Source: Verrucomicrobia bacterium SCGC AAA164-M04
GTDB taxonomy: Bacteria; Verrucomicrobiota; Verrucomicrobiae; Verrucomicrobiales; Akkermansiaceae
Length of the DNA stretch: 32,325 bases
Direction: 5' to 3'
Assembly: GCA_000383735.1 (NCBI GenBank)
Contig: KB912069.1
Coordinates: 5,725-38,049, forward strand
The translations under genes were made by a program, and so were the position numbers. Within the stretch, counting starts at the first letter, position 1. Every line of letters starts with the position of its first letter. This document shows, piece by piece, positions 8,370 through 17,800 of this stretch. The notes beneath the pieces were generated by a model. The model had not been told where the DNA came from. It saw only the letters and a list, made by a program, of their open reading frames with translations, and searched no databases.

Positions 8370-9089
8370 TTACTCTCCGTAGCGGTAATGCCCCTTAATC
8401 GAGTAATCAAAGAGCTTCTTCTCCCACTGAGGACCATTCCCTATGTTATGAACGACCCACTTCTCGGTTTTTTTGGCACCCGGACCTGGAACGACAATCC
8501 CAATATGCTTGTTCCCATCTAATAATTGCCAAATCACAATATCACCAAATCCATAATCCTGTGAATCTTGACTCACTCCTAAAACCTGCCCGTTACGAGT
8601 GAAAAAACGCTGAAGGTTCTGAACCCGCCGATGGTCGATATTAGTATCGGGCCCTTTAGAACCAAAAATCTGTGGATAGGAGTAAAAGTTCTCTCTCAAA
8701 TCGGCGTGAACATCGACTTGGAGGTCAATTTCAAGGCTCCGATACGCCCTTACGATTAAATCCTCTGCTTTCCCACGATTTGGAGCAATATCTCCGTTGG
8801 GAAAATCAATTTTAAAATACGAACCATCGTAATTAACCTGAGCCTGGGTCCTTTCAAGAGCCGCCGCCGCCAATCGGGAGCCAAAGTCACCATCTGATTC
8901 AAGAGTCATGATCGATTCACGAACATTCGCGGGGGAGGTCAATTCAGTTTGAGCGCGCAGAAAAGGAATCAAAGGGCGGAGAAAAAAACCGCCCAAAGCG
9001 ACCGCAAAGGTAACGAGAAGCCACCCACCAAATGAGCTTCTGCGCTTTTTTTTCACCGGGGCAGCCCCGATATACTCAATTGGTCTCAT
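8370..9089 (-). CDS. DUF1287 family protein, membrane-anchored
   Basis: This 239-residue protein starts with a basic segment (KKKRR) and one hydrophobic helix at about residues 21-42, so it is probably anchored in the inner membrane facing the periplasm. The rest is a DUF1287 domain, the family that includes E. coli YijF. Visible family marks are Y-x-K-I-x-F-P-x-G-D-x-A-P-N-R-G, AYRSLEIDLQ, FYSYPQIFG, PDTNIDHRRVQNLQRFF, FGDIVIW, HIGIV and a C-terminal VVHNIGNGPQ...GHYRY. The conserved Asp/His residues suggest an enzyme, but no activity is established for the family that I know of. It starts 82 bp from the likely start of the divergent CBM9-like gene and probably shares that promoter region. 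Confidence 0.88.
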   Translation of the reverse strand: MRPIEYIGAAPVKKKRRSSFGGWLLVTFAVALGGFFLRPLIPFLRAQTELTSPANVRESIMTLESDGDFGSRLAAAALERTQAQVNYDGSYFKIDFPNGDIAPNRGKAEDLIVRAYRSLEIDLQVDVHADLRENFYSYPQIFGSKGPDTNIDHRRVQNLQRFFTRNGQVLGVSQDSQDYGFGDIVIWQLLDGNKHIGIVVPGPGAKKTEKWVVHNIGNGPQWEKKLFDYSIKGHYRYGE

Positions 9090-9171
9090 TAAACTTTTGT
9101 TTGATACTAAGAAGTCTCATATTTCTACGGATGTGACGAGTGAAAATCTGTCGTTCTTCTTGAGAAAAGAG

Positions 9172-9801
9172 ATGTTTTTTCATCTGATAGGATACGTGGA
9201 TCAGATTCCGGTCATTTTTGCAGAAAGAACCCCAACTTTTTTTGAGCTCGAGCGCCACGGCATAGTTCTTTTAACGGATTGGTCGGGCTCGAAAATTACA
9301 AAATTACCAAAATTCCTTTTCTGGATTGATCAAACTCATTTTCACTTTCTCGCAAGCCAAGAGGACACTCTTGGCTTAAACCATCCGGACAGCCGACCGG
9401 GGCAGTATCAGCCCGAACTTTGGAAATATGATGTCGCTGAATTCTTCCTGCTTTCATCAGATGAAAACCGATATCTCGAATTTAACCTTGCTCCAAATGG
9501 CGGATGGTGGTCGAGCGCATTTTGCGGCCCGTTAATACCTGCTCCACGCGAACCCTTGCCTATTCCTAATGTGCAGACATCAGCGGAAGTGAATCGCAAT
9601 GGCTGGCGCGCTCGCGCCAGTATTCCATTGTCATGGTTACAAAAAAGCTATGGCTTCAGTAAATCGACATTCCTAAACGCCTGCTTTATCCTGAACTCAC
9701 CGGAACAAATCTTTGTCAGCGCCGGTAATCTTGGCGATGGGGATCCCGATTACCACCGCCCGAAAAGATTTCCTCCGCTTGATCCGATCACTCTCGCGTG
9801 A
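9172..9801 (+). CDS. CBM9-like (DOMON-superfamily) protein without signal peptide
   Basis: The product is about 209 residues from the ATG at 9172, which has a purine-rich stretch just upstream. The frame also opens at a TTG at 9097, only 7 bp from the divergent gene, which is less likely. The segments FWIDQTHFHFLASQED, WKYDVAEFFLL, YLEFNLAPNGGWWSSAF and GWRARASIPLSWL match the beta-sandwich pattern of family 9 carbohydrate-binding-like domains, in which an acidic strand precedes E-F-N-x-x-P-x-G-x-W. The protein is a single such domain with no signal peptide or membrane helix. CBM9-like domains usually sit in secreted enzymes, so the apparent cytoplasmic location is odd. The next gene, a GT9 glycosyltransferase, starts 31 bp downstream, which suggests a joint role in glycan metabolism (inference). 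Confidence 0.65.
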   Translation: MFFHLIGYVDQIPVIFAERTPTFFELERHGIVLLTDWSGSKITKLPKFLFWIDQTHFHFLASQEDTLGLNHPDSRPGQYQPELWKYDVAEFFLLSSDENRYLEFNLAPNGGWWSSAFCGPLIPAPREPLPIPNVQTSAEVNRNGWRARASIPLSWLQKSYGFSKSTFLNACFILNSPEQIFVSAGNLGDGDPDYHRPKRFPPLDPITLA

Positions 9802-9832
9802 CATCTCACCTTATTCCCCCTATTTTGTCCTC

Positions 9833-10828
9833 ATGCCCGAAACGTCTCAGGCCGTGCTTTCCCAAGATCGACCTTACCTCCAGTTGAACGAAGGTTACCT
9901 GGCAATCGCTTCACCAGATTCTATTGCGGAGGCTTGTTTTAGTATTCCTGCAATTCGAGGGATTCAAGCCGTTCGGATTGTAGTCGTTGCAAACCATGAA
10001 ACAGCTCCATTATGGCGCAAGGTTGACGAAGTCAGTCGAGTCGTTGAGCACTCTCGCTCTGATTCTGCCCGGAAAATCAGTAATTTAATCAGAGAATCTA
10101 ATCTAAACATTGAATCTTCGATTGCGTGGGAGACTAGCTCCGCAGCGCAGGCGTTTGCTAAAATTGGAGTCAAAAATCGCTTAGGCTTCCCTAATGAAAA
10201 GCTGGTCAGATATCTCACTCAGCCTGTAAGGATCACCCAAAAGCCAGGCCCCATCGTGCATCGTGTTCAGAGCTATCTCAACTTTGTCAAAAAACTGGGA
10301 TTTGACCCTTTTCATGCTGCTTATTTCGCCCCTCCAACAAGACCTCACGCACCAGAACTTCCGATTCTTGCGATCTCACCTGGATCCGATTTTGGAGATG
10401 CTGCCGAGTGGCCGATTGATCGTTTTACAGAATTAGCAAATGAGTTCTCCGGAAAATTCGATCTCGCGATCATTACGCACCCTGATCGACCAGAGCCAGC
10501 TCTCGCTCTTGCGAAGTCTCTCGGCAAGCAAGTCTGCTCATCCGAAGGCACTGAGCTAATCGATTTCCTAGCGACCTGCCACGGACTTATCGCAAGCGAT
10601 AGTTCCATCCCACACCTCGCTGCTTTCGTAGGCACACCCTCTCTTGTCTTCTTTGGCCCCAACGAACCCGAATGGCGACGACCTCTCGGCAAAATTCACC
10701 AAGTTATTCACGAACACGTTGCCTGTAGCGGCTGTCTCCTCAACAATTGCCCCTTAGATCATCGCTGCATGACTGAGATCACATCAGCTAAAGCTCTGGC
10801 CGAAGCTCGCTCTCTTTTCGGCGAATAA
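9833..10828 (+). CDS. Glycosyltransferase family 9 (heptosyltransferase-like)
   Basis: The product is about 331 residues from the ATG at 9833. The frame is open from 9713, but that would overlap the preceding gene. The C-terminal half has GT9 landmarks: ILAISPGSDFGDAAEWPIDRF (the donor-site region normally P-G-x-x-x-x-x-K-x-W), the glycine-rich HLAAFVGTPSLVFFGPNEP preceded by IASDSSIP, and a Cys-rich tail (CSGCLLNNCPLDHRCM) like that of LPS heptosyltransferases. GT9 enzymes move ADP-heptose or related sugars onto lipopolysaccharide core at the inner face of the cytoplasmic membrane. The N-terminal acceptor motif, normally around R-x-S-x-x-G-D, is diverged here (AIASPDSIAEACFSIPAIRG), so the acceptor may differ. 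It follows the CBM9-like gene closely. Confidence 0.85.
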   Translation: MPETSQAVLSQDRPYLQLNEGYLAIASPDSIAEACFSIPAIRGIQAVRIVVVANHETAPLWRKVDEVSRVVEHSRSDSARKISNLIRESNLNIESSIAWETSSAAQAFAKIGVKNRLGFPNEKLVRYLTQPVRITQKPGPIVHRVQSYLNFVKKLGFDPFHAAYFAPPTRPHAPELPILAISPGSDFGDAAEWPIDRFTELANEFSGKFDLAIITHPDRPEPALALAKSLGKQVCSSEGTELIDFLATCHGLIASDSSIPHLAAFVGTPSLVFFGPNEPEWRRPLGKIHQVIHEHVACSGCLLNNCPLDHRCMTEITSAKALAEARSLFGE

Positions 10829-10876
10829 GGATGGAGATGAGATATCCAGAATGGCTGCCGCTACACTGACAGCTTT

Positions 10877-11326
10877 CTAATCAACCATCACATACTGAAG
10901 CAACAAGCCCTGAACGTGGCTGTAAAAGTTGTTGCGGAAGTAAGCAGCGCGCACTGAGGGTTCTTCAAATATTTTTGGATCTACTTCCTCACGGGCCCCG
11001 AATTTGTATTTGTCCTCAAGAGCCAGCCGAGCCTGATTCAAGGCACCATACCAGATATCGACGCTACCCTTCAGAATATGAATGTCACCATCCTCTTCCT
11101 TAGCCCTCATCACCTCCTTCACTACCTTGATTCGCTGTTTTGAAAATTCCTCGGCCAGTTCAGGCGCCACAATTTCATCCCACATCGAGTCCTCATCCAT
11201 CAATCCAGCAAGCCTTCCCGCCAAATCCGAATCACTATCTCCCGCGATCCCAATCAGTAGCATCCAATCGTGCTCTGTTTCGGGCACTAGCTTCAATCCA
11301 CCAGCAACTGTTGGTCCTACTGTCAT
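10877..11326 (-). CDS. DUF2017-like protein, ClpS partner gene
   Basis: This 149-residue acidic protein has no signal peptide or membrane segment. Its start overlaps the clpS stop by ATGA, so translation is coupled. The C-terminal part (ALNQARLALEDKY and YFRNNFYSHVQGLLLQYVM) resembles DUF2017, a family best known from actinobacteria, where it also lies directly after clpS. That conserved pairing, more than sequence strength, supports the call. Function is unknown; a role in ClpS- or ClpAP/ClpCP-linked proteolysis is a guess from context. It is the last gene of the ispG-clpS cluster and converges on the GT9 gene 48 bp away. Confidence 0.6.
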   Translation of the reverse strand: MTVGPTVAGGLKLVPETEHDWMLLIGIAGDSDSDLAGRLAGLMDEDSMWDEIVAPELAEEFSKQRIKVVKEVMRAKEEDGDIHILKGSVDIWYGALNQARLALEDKYKFGAREEVDPKIFEEPSVRAAYFRNNFYSHVQGLLLQYVMVD

Positions 11327-11613
11327 TCTGCTCTATCAAGAGTGGCATGCAGTTGGGCGCTATGAAGTTGGTTCACATACATTTCCGCTTTCTCACGATT
11401 CCCAACCCAAACAACGGCCCTACCTTTTTGATGCACCGCCATCATCAGCTCCTTCGCCTTCTCCGTTGAGAAGCCAAAAATATTCGTAAGGACACGACTC
11501 ACATACTCCATCAGGTTCACCGGATCATCTAGGACGACCACCTGCCAAGGCTTATCAGATTTTTTCTTAGTCCTCGTTTGGCCCTCGTGAGCCGGGGCAT
11601 CTACCGCATTCAT
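11323..11613 (-). CDS. clpS: ATP-dependent Clp protease adaptor ClpS
   Basis: ClpS is a small cytoplasmic adaptor that delivers N-end-rule substrates to a Clp ATPase. In this 96-residue protein a charged, probably flexible tail (residues 1-20) precedes the core: WQVVVLDDPVNLMEYVSRVL (23-42), then LMMAVHQKGRAVVWVG, containing the conserved His, and LHSAQLHATLD at the end. The D-D-P-V-N-L-M-x-Y-V pattern recalls the actinobacterial style of ClpS more than the N-D-D-x-T-P-M-E-F-V of E. coli. That fits with the DUF2017-like gene overlapping its stop. It begins 3 bp after the ispG stop, so all three genes are almost certainly one transcript. No Clp ATPase gene is in the window. Confidence 0.93.
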   Translation of the reverse strand: MNAVDAPAHEGQTRTKKKSDKPWQVVVLDDPVNLMEYVSRVLTNIFGFSTEKAKELMMAVHQKGRAVVWVGNREKAEMYVNQLHSAQLHATLDRAE

Positions 11614-11616
11614 GGC

Positions 11617-13389
11617 CTAAACTTCGACAACTTGTTCTGGCGCATCTACCCAGCGTCCATGTTCACGAATTAAATCCTGCAGCCTCTCAACCGCTTCACC
11701 TTCTGGGATATTAAATTTTACGGCCTTCTTACCGACATAAAGGTTGATTTTACCCGGAGCTCCACCGACATAACCGAAGTCAGCGTCCGCCATCTCGCCA
11801 GGCCCATTTACAATACATCCCATGACTGCAATTCGGACTCCTTTCAAATGCCCGGTTGCTTCACGAATCTTCTGGGTCGTCTCTTGAAGATTAAACAAGG
11901 TGCGTCCACAGCTTGGGCAAGCTACGTAGTCAGTCTTAAAAATTCGTGCGCCTGCCGCCTGAAGAATATTATAGGAAAGTCGAAGTGATTGCCCTGGAGC
12001 TTCTTCGCCCTGCACCAGAATCGCGTCTCCAATTCCATCGCAAATCAACGAGCCCAAATTCATCGAGGCCTTCAACAAGGTAGGAAGGAAATCAGCAGCC
12101 GTATCATTCGATGGAGCGAGGGTATCCTTAAGCAGAATCGAATGCCGGGCGTCAGCCTTTGCTGCTAATAGGCGGAAAGCGGAAATGGTAGGAAGGCCCA
12201 ATCCATCTTTTACCGTGAGCAATCTCGACTCATCCGCTTGATTAATTTCAAAGATCACCTCGTCTTCCCTAGGGTCAAGCTCTACCACACCTGATTCCTC
12301 GCTTACAATTTCCGGCTTAAAATCGCCCATCTGGTCAATCTTGTGAGCCACCGAATCCCACTTCTTACGGGAAGTGAAAACACGCATTAATTCCGTGCCC
12401 CCCAAAGACAGCCCGGCCACACGTTGAACCTGACTCTTCCGGCGCTCGTATTCGAAAGAATTCCAAGTTTCTTTCACTCCAGTCTCACATCCACCCTCCG
12501 GAATCGCTCTCACCAAAGCCTTCGCCACCGGAACCTCATGCACTGCATCTTCGGTCAAACTCACGCGAATGGTATCTCCGATTCCGTCCGCCAGCAAACT
12601 CCCAATGCCAATCGCACTCTTAATTCGGCCATCCTCACCATCGCCTGCTTCCGTCACCCCTAAATGAAGCGGGTAATTCCAATCGGAACCTTCCGCTTCT
12701 AGTCGTGCCACCAACAGGCGATAAGCCTCAATCATAACCTTTGGATTCGAAGCCTTCATCGAAAAAACAAAATTATGGAATTTCTCGTCCCGAGCGATCC
12801 GCGCAAACTCCAGCGCGCTTTCCACCATTCCAAGAGGAGTGTCACCATAACGATTCATGATACGGTCGGAGAGCGAACCATGATTCGTTCCGATTCTCAC
12901 CGCACGGCCGAGGTCTTTGCAAAGAGTGATCAACGGTGTGAATTCCTCCCGAATCCGCCTCAGCTCTTCCTCGTATTGCTCATCGGTATATTCCCGGATC
13001 TCAAACTTTTTCTTGTCCGCGTAATTCCCTGGATTAACTCGCACTTTTTCCACCCACTTCGCAGCCTCAAAGGCCGCATCCGGCTTAAAATGAATATCCG
13101 CGACTAAGGGAACCCCGCAATTAGCAGCCCGAACTCCATTACGGATATTCTCGAGATTTTCAGCATACTTTCGTGTCTGGGCCGTAATCCGAACCACCTC
13201 ACATCCCGCATCCGCTAGCTGAAGCACCTCTTTAACACAGGCGTGGGTATCACGGGTATCGGAGGTGATCATCGATTGCACCACGACGGGATTACCGCCA
13301 CCCACTTTCACGTTTCCAACAGTCACCTCCCGCGACTCGCGACGTGAGTAATTGAAGAGATTTTTGCAGTAGCGTAGTTCAAGTGCCAT
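11617..13389 (-). CDS. ispG: 4-hydroxy-3-methylbut-2-enyl diphosphate synthase, long form
   Basis: IspG (GcpE) makes HMBPP from methylerythritol cyclodiphosphate, the next-to-last step of the MEP isoprenoid pathway, using a [4Fe-4S] cluster. From the ATG at 13389 the protein has about 590 residues, against about 370 in E. coli. The N-terminal TIM barrel shows PVVVQSMITSDTRDT, VRITAQT, PLVADIHF and VRVNPGNY. A large middle insertion (roughly residues 290-475) separates it from the C-terminal iron-sulfur domain, which has C491, C494 (CPSCGR), C525 and E532 (GCIVNGPGE). This three-domain arrangement is known from chlamydiae, Bacteroidetes and plants and fits a PVC host. The open frame reaches 13440, but homology begins near MALELRYCKN. 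Downstream genes are clpS and the DUF2017-like gene. Confidence 0.96.
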   Translation of the reverse strand: MALELRYCKNLFNYSRRESREVTVGNVKVGGGNPVVVQSMITSDTRDTHACVKEVLQLADAGCEVVRITAQTRKYAENLENIRNGVRAANCGVPLVADIHFKPDAAFEAAKWVEKVRVNPGNYADKKKFEIREYTDEQYEEELRRIREEFTPLITLCKDLGRAVRIGTNHGSLSDRIMNRYGDTPLGMVESALEFARIARDEKFHNFVFSMKASNPKVMIEAYRLLVARLEAEGSDWNYPLHLGVTEAGDGEDGRIKSAIGIGSLLADGIGDTIRVSLTEDAVHEVPVAKALVRAIPEGGCETGVKETWNSFEYERRKSQVQRVAGLSLGGTELMRVFTSRKKWDSVAHKIDQMGDFKPEIVSEESGVVELDPREDEVIFEINQADESRLLTVKDGLGLPTISAFRLLAAKADARHSILLKDTLAPSNDTAADFLPTLLKASMNLGSLICDGIGDAILVQGEEAPGQSLRLSYNILQAAGARIFKTDYVACPSCGRTLFNLQETTQKIREATGHLKGVRIAVMGCIVNGPGEMADADFGYVGGAPGKINLYVGKKAVKFNIPEGEAVERLQDLIREHGRWVDAPEQVVEV

Positions 13390-13534
13390 AAGGTTGTGTG
13401 GACTTCTAAGGTAAAAATGTCCCGCCCGCAACGCCCACATTCCCTGATTGTGCTCATATTAAGTTTATCAAATGATCTCACCATAACGCTTCTTCCCTGA
13501 TTTTTAAGCGATCGCTCGCCCTTTGACCGTGAAC

Positions 13535-13549
13535 ACCCTTTCAAAGGGT
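13535..13549. repeat. Perfect 7-bp inverted repeat upstream of ispG
   Basis: ACCCTTT-C-AAAGGGT is a perfect dyad with a single-base centre, about 145 bp upstream of the ispG start and inside the 454-bp stretch between ispG and the DUF6807 gene. A 1-base loop cannot form a stable RNA hairpin, so a protein-binding dyad is more likely if it is functional. The rest of that stretch holds only the sigma-factor remnant. Confidence 0.3.
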
Positions 13550-13573
13550 AGCTTTTATATAAAATCGAGGGAC

Positions 13574-13744
13574 TTAGAGAGTCTTAGCATGAGCACTATT
13601 TTTGAGCTGATGCCTCCCGCGCACCATGCTCACCAAAGCCTGCCGGACAAAATCCGCCGCTCGGGCGGGATTCTTAGTTAAGATGAGGCTGAAGCGATAC
13701 AAAGTCCTGCCATATTGCTCCACCAAATCATTAAACTGCACCAT
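13574..13744 (-). pseudogene. ECF-type sigma factor remnant (region 2 fragment)
   Basis: From the ATG at 13744 there are 56 codons: FNDLVEQYGRTLYRFSLILT, then KNPARAADFVRQALVSM, then RGRHQLKNSAHAKTL and a stop. This matches the start of sigma-70 region 2 in ECF factors, where L-x-R-x-x-x-x-x-L-x-R-x-A-x-x-L-T-x-x-x-x-x-A-x-D-x-x-Q is followed by G-H-Q-L and normally K-T-W-L-F. The frame ends exactly where the conserved W would come, and no continuation of region 2 or region 4 is visible in the other frames down to the ispG promoter region. The frame could also open at 13819, giving 81 residues. A dead gene seems likelier than a stand-alone protein, although a small region-2-only protein cannot be ruled out. 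Confidence 0.6.
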
Positions 13745-13843
13745 CAAGTTAATAATCTGATATTTTGAGAAAACTGTCGCAGAATTATTCTCACGATTTC
13801 CCTTCTTTATTTTTCGCACGGAAAAGATTATCGATCTCTCGCT

Positions 13844-14749
13844 ATGAAATCGACTTTTCTCCTAATCACCGCCCTCCTCGCTCAATCCGCGTTCGCCGGC
13901 TTTCGTCAGGAAAAGACCGACTCCTCCCTGAAGCTTTTTGACGGTGACACCCTGATCACGGAATACCGAACCGACCATCATCTACCTTACCTCTATCCTC
14001 TCGTAGGTCCCACCGGAGTCGGTCTCACTCGAAACTTTCCCATGAAAAAAAACGTTGAGGGTGAGCAACCAGATCACCCCCACCATCGCTCTTTTTGGTT
14101 CACCCATGGCGATGTCAACGGACACGATTTCTGGCACTCAAAAGATCACAAATCAAACATTGTTCACAAGTCCTTCGGAAAATCCAAAGATGGGACATTT
14201 TCAGTCAGCCTTGAGTGGCAACAAGACAAGGAAGTGCTTCTTAAGGAAAGTCGGACCTACAAATTCAGCAAACCCAGTGAAAAATCACTCGTGGTCGAAG
14301 TCCACTCGACCCTGACCGCAGCGACCGAAGTGAAATTCGGTGACACCAAAGAGGGCTCCTTTGCCCTCCGCGTTTCCCCTACCCTACGGCACGAAGGCAA
14401 GGTCGCAAAAGGCCACATTGCCAATTCTGAAGGCCAGACCGATAAGAAAGCTTGGGGCAAGCGCGCACGCTGGGTCAGCTACTACGGCCCCGACAGCTCC
14501 CTTAAAGACGTCACAGTTACCATGATGGACCACCCTTCAAACCATAATCACCCCACGTTCTGGCACGCCCGCACCTATGGCCTTCTCACGGCAAACCCCT
14601 TTGGCGAAAAGAGCTTCACCAAAAACGGAAACGGTAATTACACCCTCAAGAAAGGTGATTCGCTCACCCAGAAATATGGCCTCTTGATGCAGACCGGAAC
14701 TTTTAAAAAGGATTCAGTCGAAAAGGCCTACCAAGCCTTCGCCAAATAG
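13844..14749 (+). CDS. Secreted DUF6807 (PmoA-like) protein
   Basis: This 301-residue protein has a clear signal peptide (residues 1-18, cleavage after AFA) and so is periplasmic or secreted. The family mark is the His-rich centre PDHPHHRSFWFTHGDVNGHDF at about 78-98, preceded by YLYPLVGPTGVGLTRNFP; later landmarks are HEGKVAKGH, WVSYYGP and NPFGEKSF. This is the DUF6807 family, often mislabelled 'methane oxygenase PmoA'; it is unrelated to particulate methane monooxygenase. Such proteins are common in Planctomycetes, Verrucomicrobia and Bacteroidetes near sugar and sulfated-glycan genes, and their reaction is unclear. The clustered His and Asp suggest a metal or sugar site (inference). The gene stands alone and is followed by a terminator-like hairpin. 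Confidence 0.88.
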   Translation: MKSTFLLITALLAQSAFAGFRQEKTDSSLKLFDGDTLITEYRTDHHLPYLYPLVGPTGVGLTRNFPMKKNVEGEQPDHPHHRSFWFTHGDVNGHDFWHSKDHKSNIVHKSFGKSKDGTFSVSLEWQQDKEVLLKESRTYKFSKPSEKSLVVEVHSTLTAATEVKFGDTKEGSFALRVSPTLRHEGKVAKGHIANSEGQTDKKAWGKRARWVSYYGPDSSLKDVTVTMMDHPSNHNHPTFWHARTYGLLTANPFGEKSFTKNGNGNYTLKKGDSLTQKYGLLMQTGTFKKDSVEKAYQAFAK

Positions 14750-14784
14750 CTTCAAGGCTCTGGTCACAGAATACTCCCAACGGT

Positions 14785-14821
14785 AGTGCCGCCCCGAAAA
14801 TCGGCACTTGTTGCCTTTTTT
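14785..14821 (+). terminator. Probable intrinsic terminator after the DUF6807 gene
   Basis: AGTGCCG (14785-14791) pairs perfectly with CGGCACT (14802-14808) around a 10-base loop, and a run of six T follows at 14816-14821. The seven bases between stem and T-run are more than usual, so efficiency is uncertain. It separates the DUF6807 gene from tamB. Confidence 0.5.
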
Positions 14822-14888
14822 CGCCAAGTGGGTAAAAAACACGATGAAAATTTTCGCATCATCGTCATAAAAGGATAGTTCCTGCACA

Positions 14889-17800
14889 ATGTCACCTCCT
14901 GAGGATAAAACGAAAGAATCTCCAGTGCCCCATCGGCGTTGGAGAAGGCGTGTTTTTTACCCTTTCGTTCTAATCGCCGGCCTCCTGACATGGGGAAACG
15001 GACCCGGTTTTCGTTGGGGATTCGAACAGGTTATTTCACAACAATTGGAGGCTCAGGACCTTTCAGGAGACTTCATACTTGAGGGCTCAGCACTCTCGGG
15101 AATCTCGATTCGTGATATCTTCCTTAATGGAACCTCAACCATCCAACGCTTTGAATCCGATTTAATTAAAGTTGAATGGTCACTCGGATCATTGATTGAT
15201 CTAGAGCTCGACTCTATCGCCTCCAATCGAATTCATATTGTCATCGACCCAGAGGCGCCCAAAACAGAAATTTTTTCAAGCGACCGAACCCAAGGTCGGG
15301 CCTCCGACTCCAAAACCTCTCTCAGAGAGGTCCTGAGTCTAATCAAGGATTTCATCCAGCCGACCAAAATTTCGATGAACAACCTTAAGGTTGAAATTGA
15401 TGATATCACCCAAGTTTCGCTGGGATCCCTAACTCATGCCTCGGGTGAGAATTACTATCTCATCTCGGATCTTCAATCACGCGACCATCTCAACCGAAAC
15501 ATTTACAATAATGAGTCCATCCTAACTTGGAATGGAGATGGCATCTTCATCGACCAAATCACCCTTAACTCGCAGCTTTCGATTCGAGACATATCCTTTA
15601 AACCAGAGGAATCAGCTTCAATGATTATCTCAGTCGCCGGCAGCGAAGTCCTTGCGGAATCAGACCTAGAATCTTCCCACCGAATTTCACTTGAATCGCC
15701 TTCTTTATCGATTCCTAGTCTTATCGGACTCGTAAAACCCGACCTTGAATCATCGGGCGAAATCACAAAGCTCGAAATTAACACCTCAACTGGCTTGATC
15801 GCCTTTGAGGCTTGTGACCTGAGATATGAAGATCAAAAAATCTCGCATACCTCAATCGAGGCAAGCACAGCGGATCTCCTCTCGCCCTTTGAAAAGCCAG
15901 TCGATATTCATATCACGATTGATGATAAAATAAAAGCTGAGGGAACTGTGGTCCTAGACCGCCAAATTCTTGATTCCTCAGCCGAGCTAGATCTCACCGT
16001 CGATTGGCCTAAATTCCCTACTATTAGTGCCGAACTTCATTACGATTCACGAGAAGCTCACGTATTTGCCTCAACTCTTGATCACCTGCGAGCCAGCGTT
16101 CAATTCCAGGTTGATCCACAAACCTACCAAGCCAAAATTTACTCAGAGATCAATGACTCAGCGATTCTCAATGAGAATCTTGAAGGCCCTCTAAAATTCA
16201 CCTCAACAGCCAAGGGTAATTTCAAAATAGCCGAGCACTCAGGCTCGACAGACCTATTTGCTTTGGGCTTCCATCCGCCCAACTTTCCGCAAATCGTCAC
16301 AAACGGGAAGGTCACCTGGAACTGGCCTAATAAAATTGCGGTGGAGCACCTCAAACTAATGACCTCCGAGAGAGTCGCTGAGACCAAACTAAACTGGTCG
16401 AATGACACTCTTGAAGTTGACTACATTAAAGTTTTTGAAAAAGAGGATGAGCTTCTCACCATTAAAGCAAAATTTCCAGCACCTCTTCCAACTCGCTCGC
16501 TGGATGACATTTTAGAATCGAAAAAAGAGATCTCCTTGAAGATTAAATCTAAGCCTCTCACCCTCGAACGACTCTCATCATTTTTTCCTGTTCCAGCCGA
16601 ACTTTCCGGGATTTTTCATGCTGAAAACTTTGACCTTAGCGGCACTTTTACCGATCCATTATTGAATGGAACGATATCCCTAAAAAATTTCCAATCAACG
16701 ACTACCCCAAAAATCCCTCCTGCCGAAATGGTAGTTGATCTACGAACCGACGCTCAAAAACTTATGGTAGGCGTCGAAGCAAAAGATCCCGCAGGACAAT
16801 TACTCAAATTAGATGGAACTTTCCCATTTCTCCCCCGGAAATGGCTCACTCTAAAAATGATCCCGCTTGATTCACCTCTCACCCTAACAGTCAAAAACGA
16901 CCAACTGGACCTCCGCCGCATCCAACCTCTCACCCCCTCCATTCCCGATATCAAGGGCACACTTAATCTAGATCTAAGATTATCGGGCTCACTCATGGAA
17001 CCCCGGTTGGACGGCAATATTAATGCAAATAATCTGAATACTAGCCTCCAGCCTAACCTTCCGGACCTTGGTTTAAATCTGGAACTTAAGACAACTAATC
17101 AAGAACTCACGCTTAATGGATCAGCAAAAAACGAAAATTCCAACTTTATGACAATTTTCGGAAATCTACCTCTACAACCAAAAACATGGTTGGGACGTCC
17201 AGAATCAGAGCCTGAAAAAGAATTCCTACTCGAAATAAAGGATGCCGAAGTCGATCTAAGCCAAATCCAGCCATTTGTCCCTATAGTCAAAGATGTTCAG
17301 GGAAGTTTAGAGCTGAATGTCAAAGCGATTGGAACAATTTCCAACCCACAGTTTTCAGGGGATGCCGACTTAAGTGTCAAAAAAATGCGCCTTGATGATT
17401 CTCCCGGATCGGAATTCCGTGACTCCCGAATCATTCTCAAACTCGCAAACGACATTATATCATTTGATGAGACCTCTATCATAGCATCCGGTGGCAAAGC
17501 AACCATCGGAGGAACCGTTAATCTAGCTTCAAGAGATACTGATTTCGATCCTGTCTTCGATCTTAGTGTAGAGGGGAAAGATATTCTTCTCTATCGCACC
17601 AAGGACTTAAATTTTCGCGGCCATCCTACCCTCACAATCGCAGGACCTTATTCGAAGGCTAAAATCGCAGGGACACTCAAAATTGGTGATAGCCTCATAT
17701 ACAAGGATGTCGAAATTCTTCCCTTTGGCGTCCCCCGAACAACCGAAATACCAAAACCAAACCTTCCCTCATTTTCACAAAGCCCCAGAATGGATGATCA

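Noticed and set aside
9097..9171. TTG start of the CBM9-like frame
   Set aside because: The first 25 residues add nothing to the domain and lie only 7 bp from the divergent start; the ATG at 9172 has a purine-rich upstream stretch.
13323..13544. 73-codon minus-strand frame upstream of ispG
   Set aside because: It overlaps the ispG start in another frame and has no recognisable features.
13844..14749. Methane monooxygenase subunit PmoA
   Set aside because: The 'PmoA family' label for DUF6807 is a misnomer; the protein has a signal peptide, no membrane helices and no pmo neighbours.
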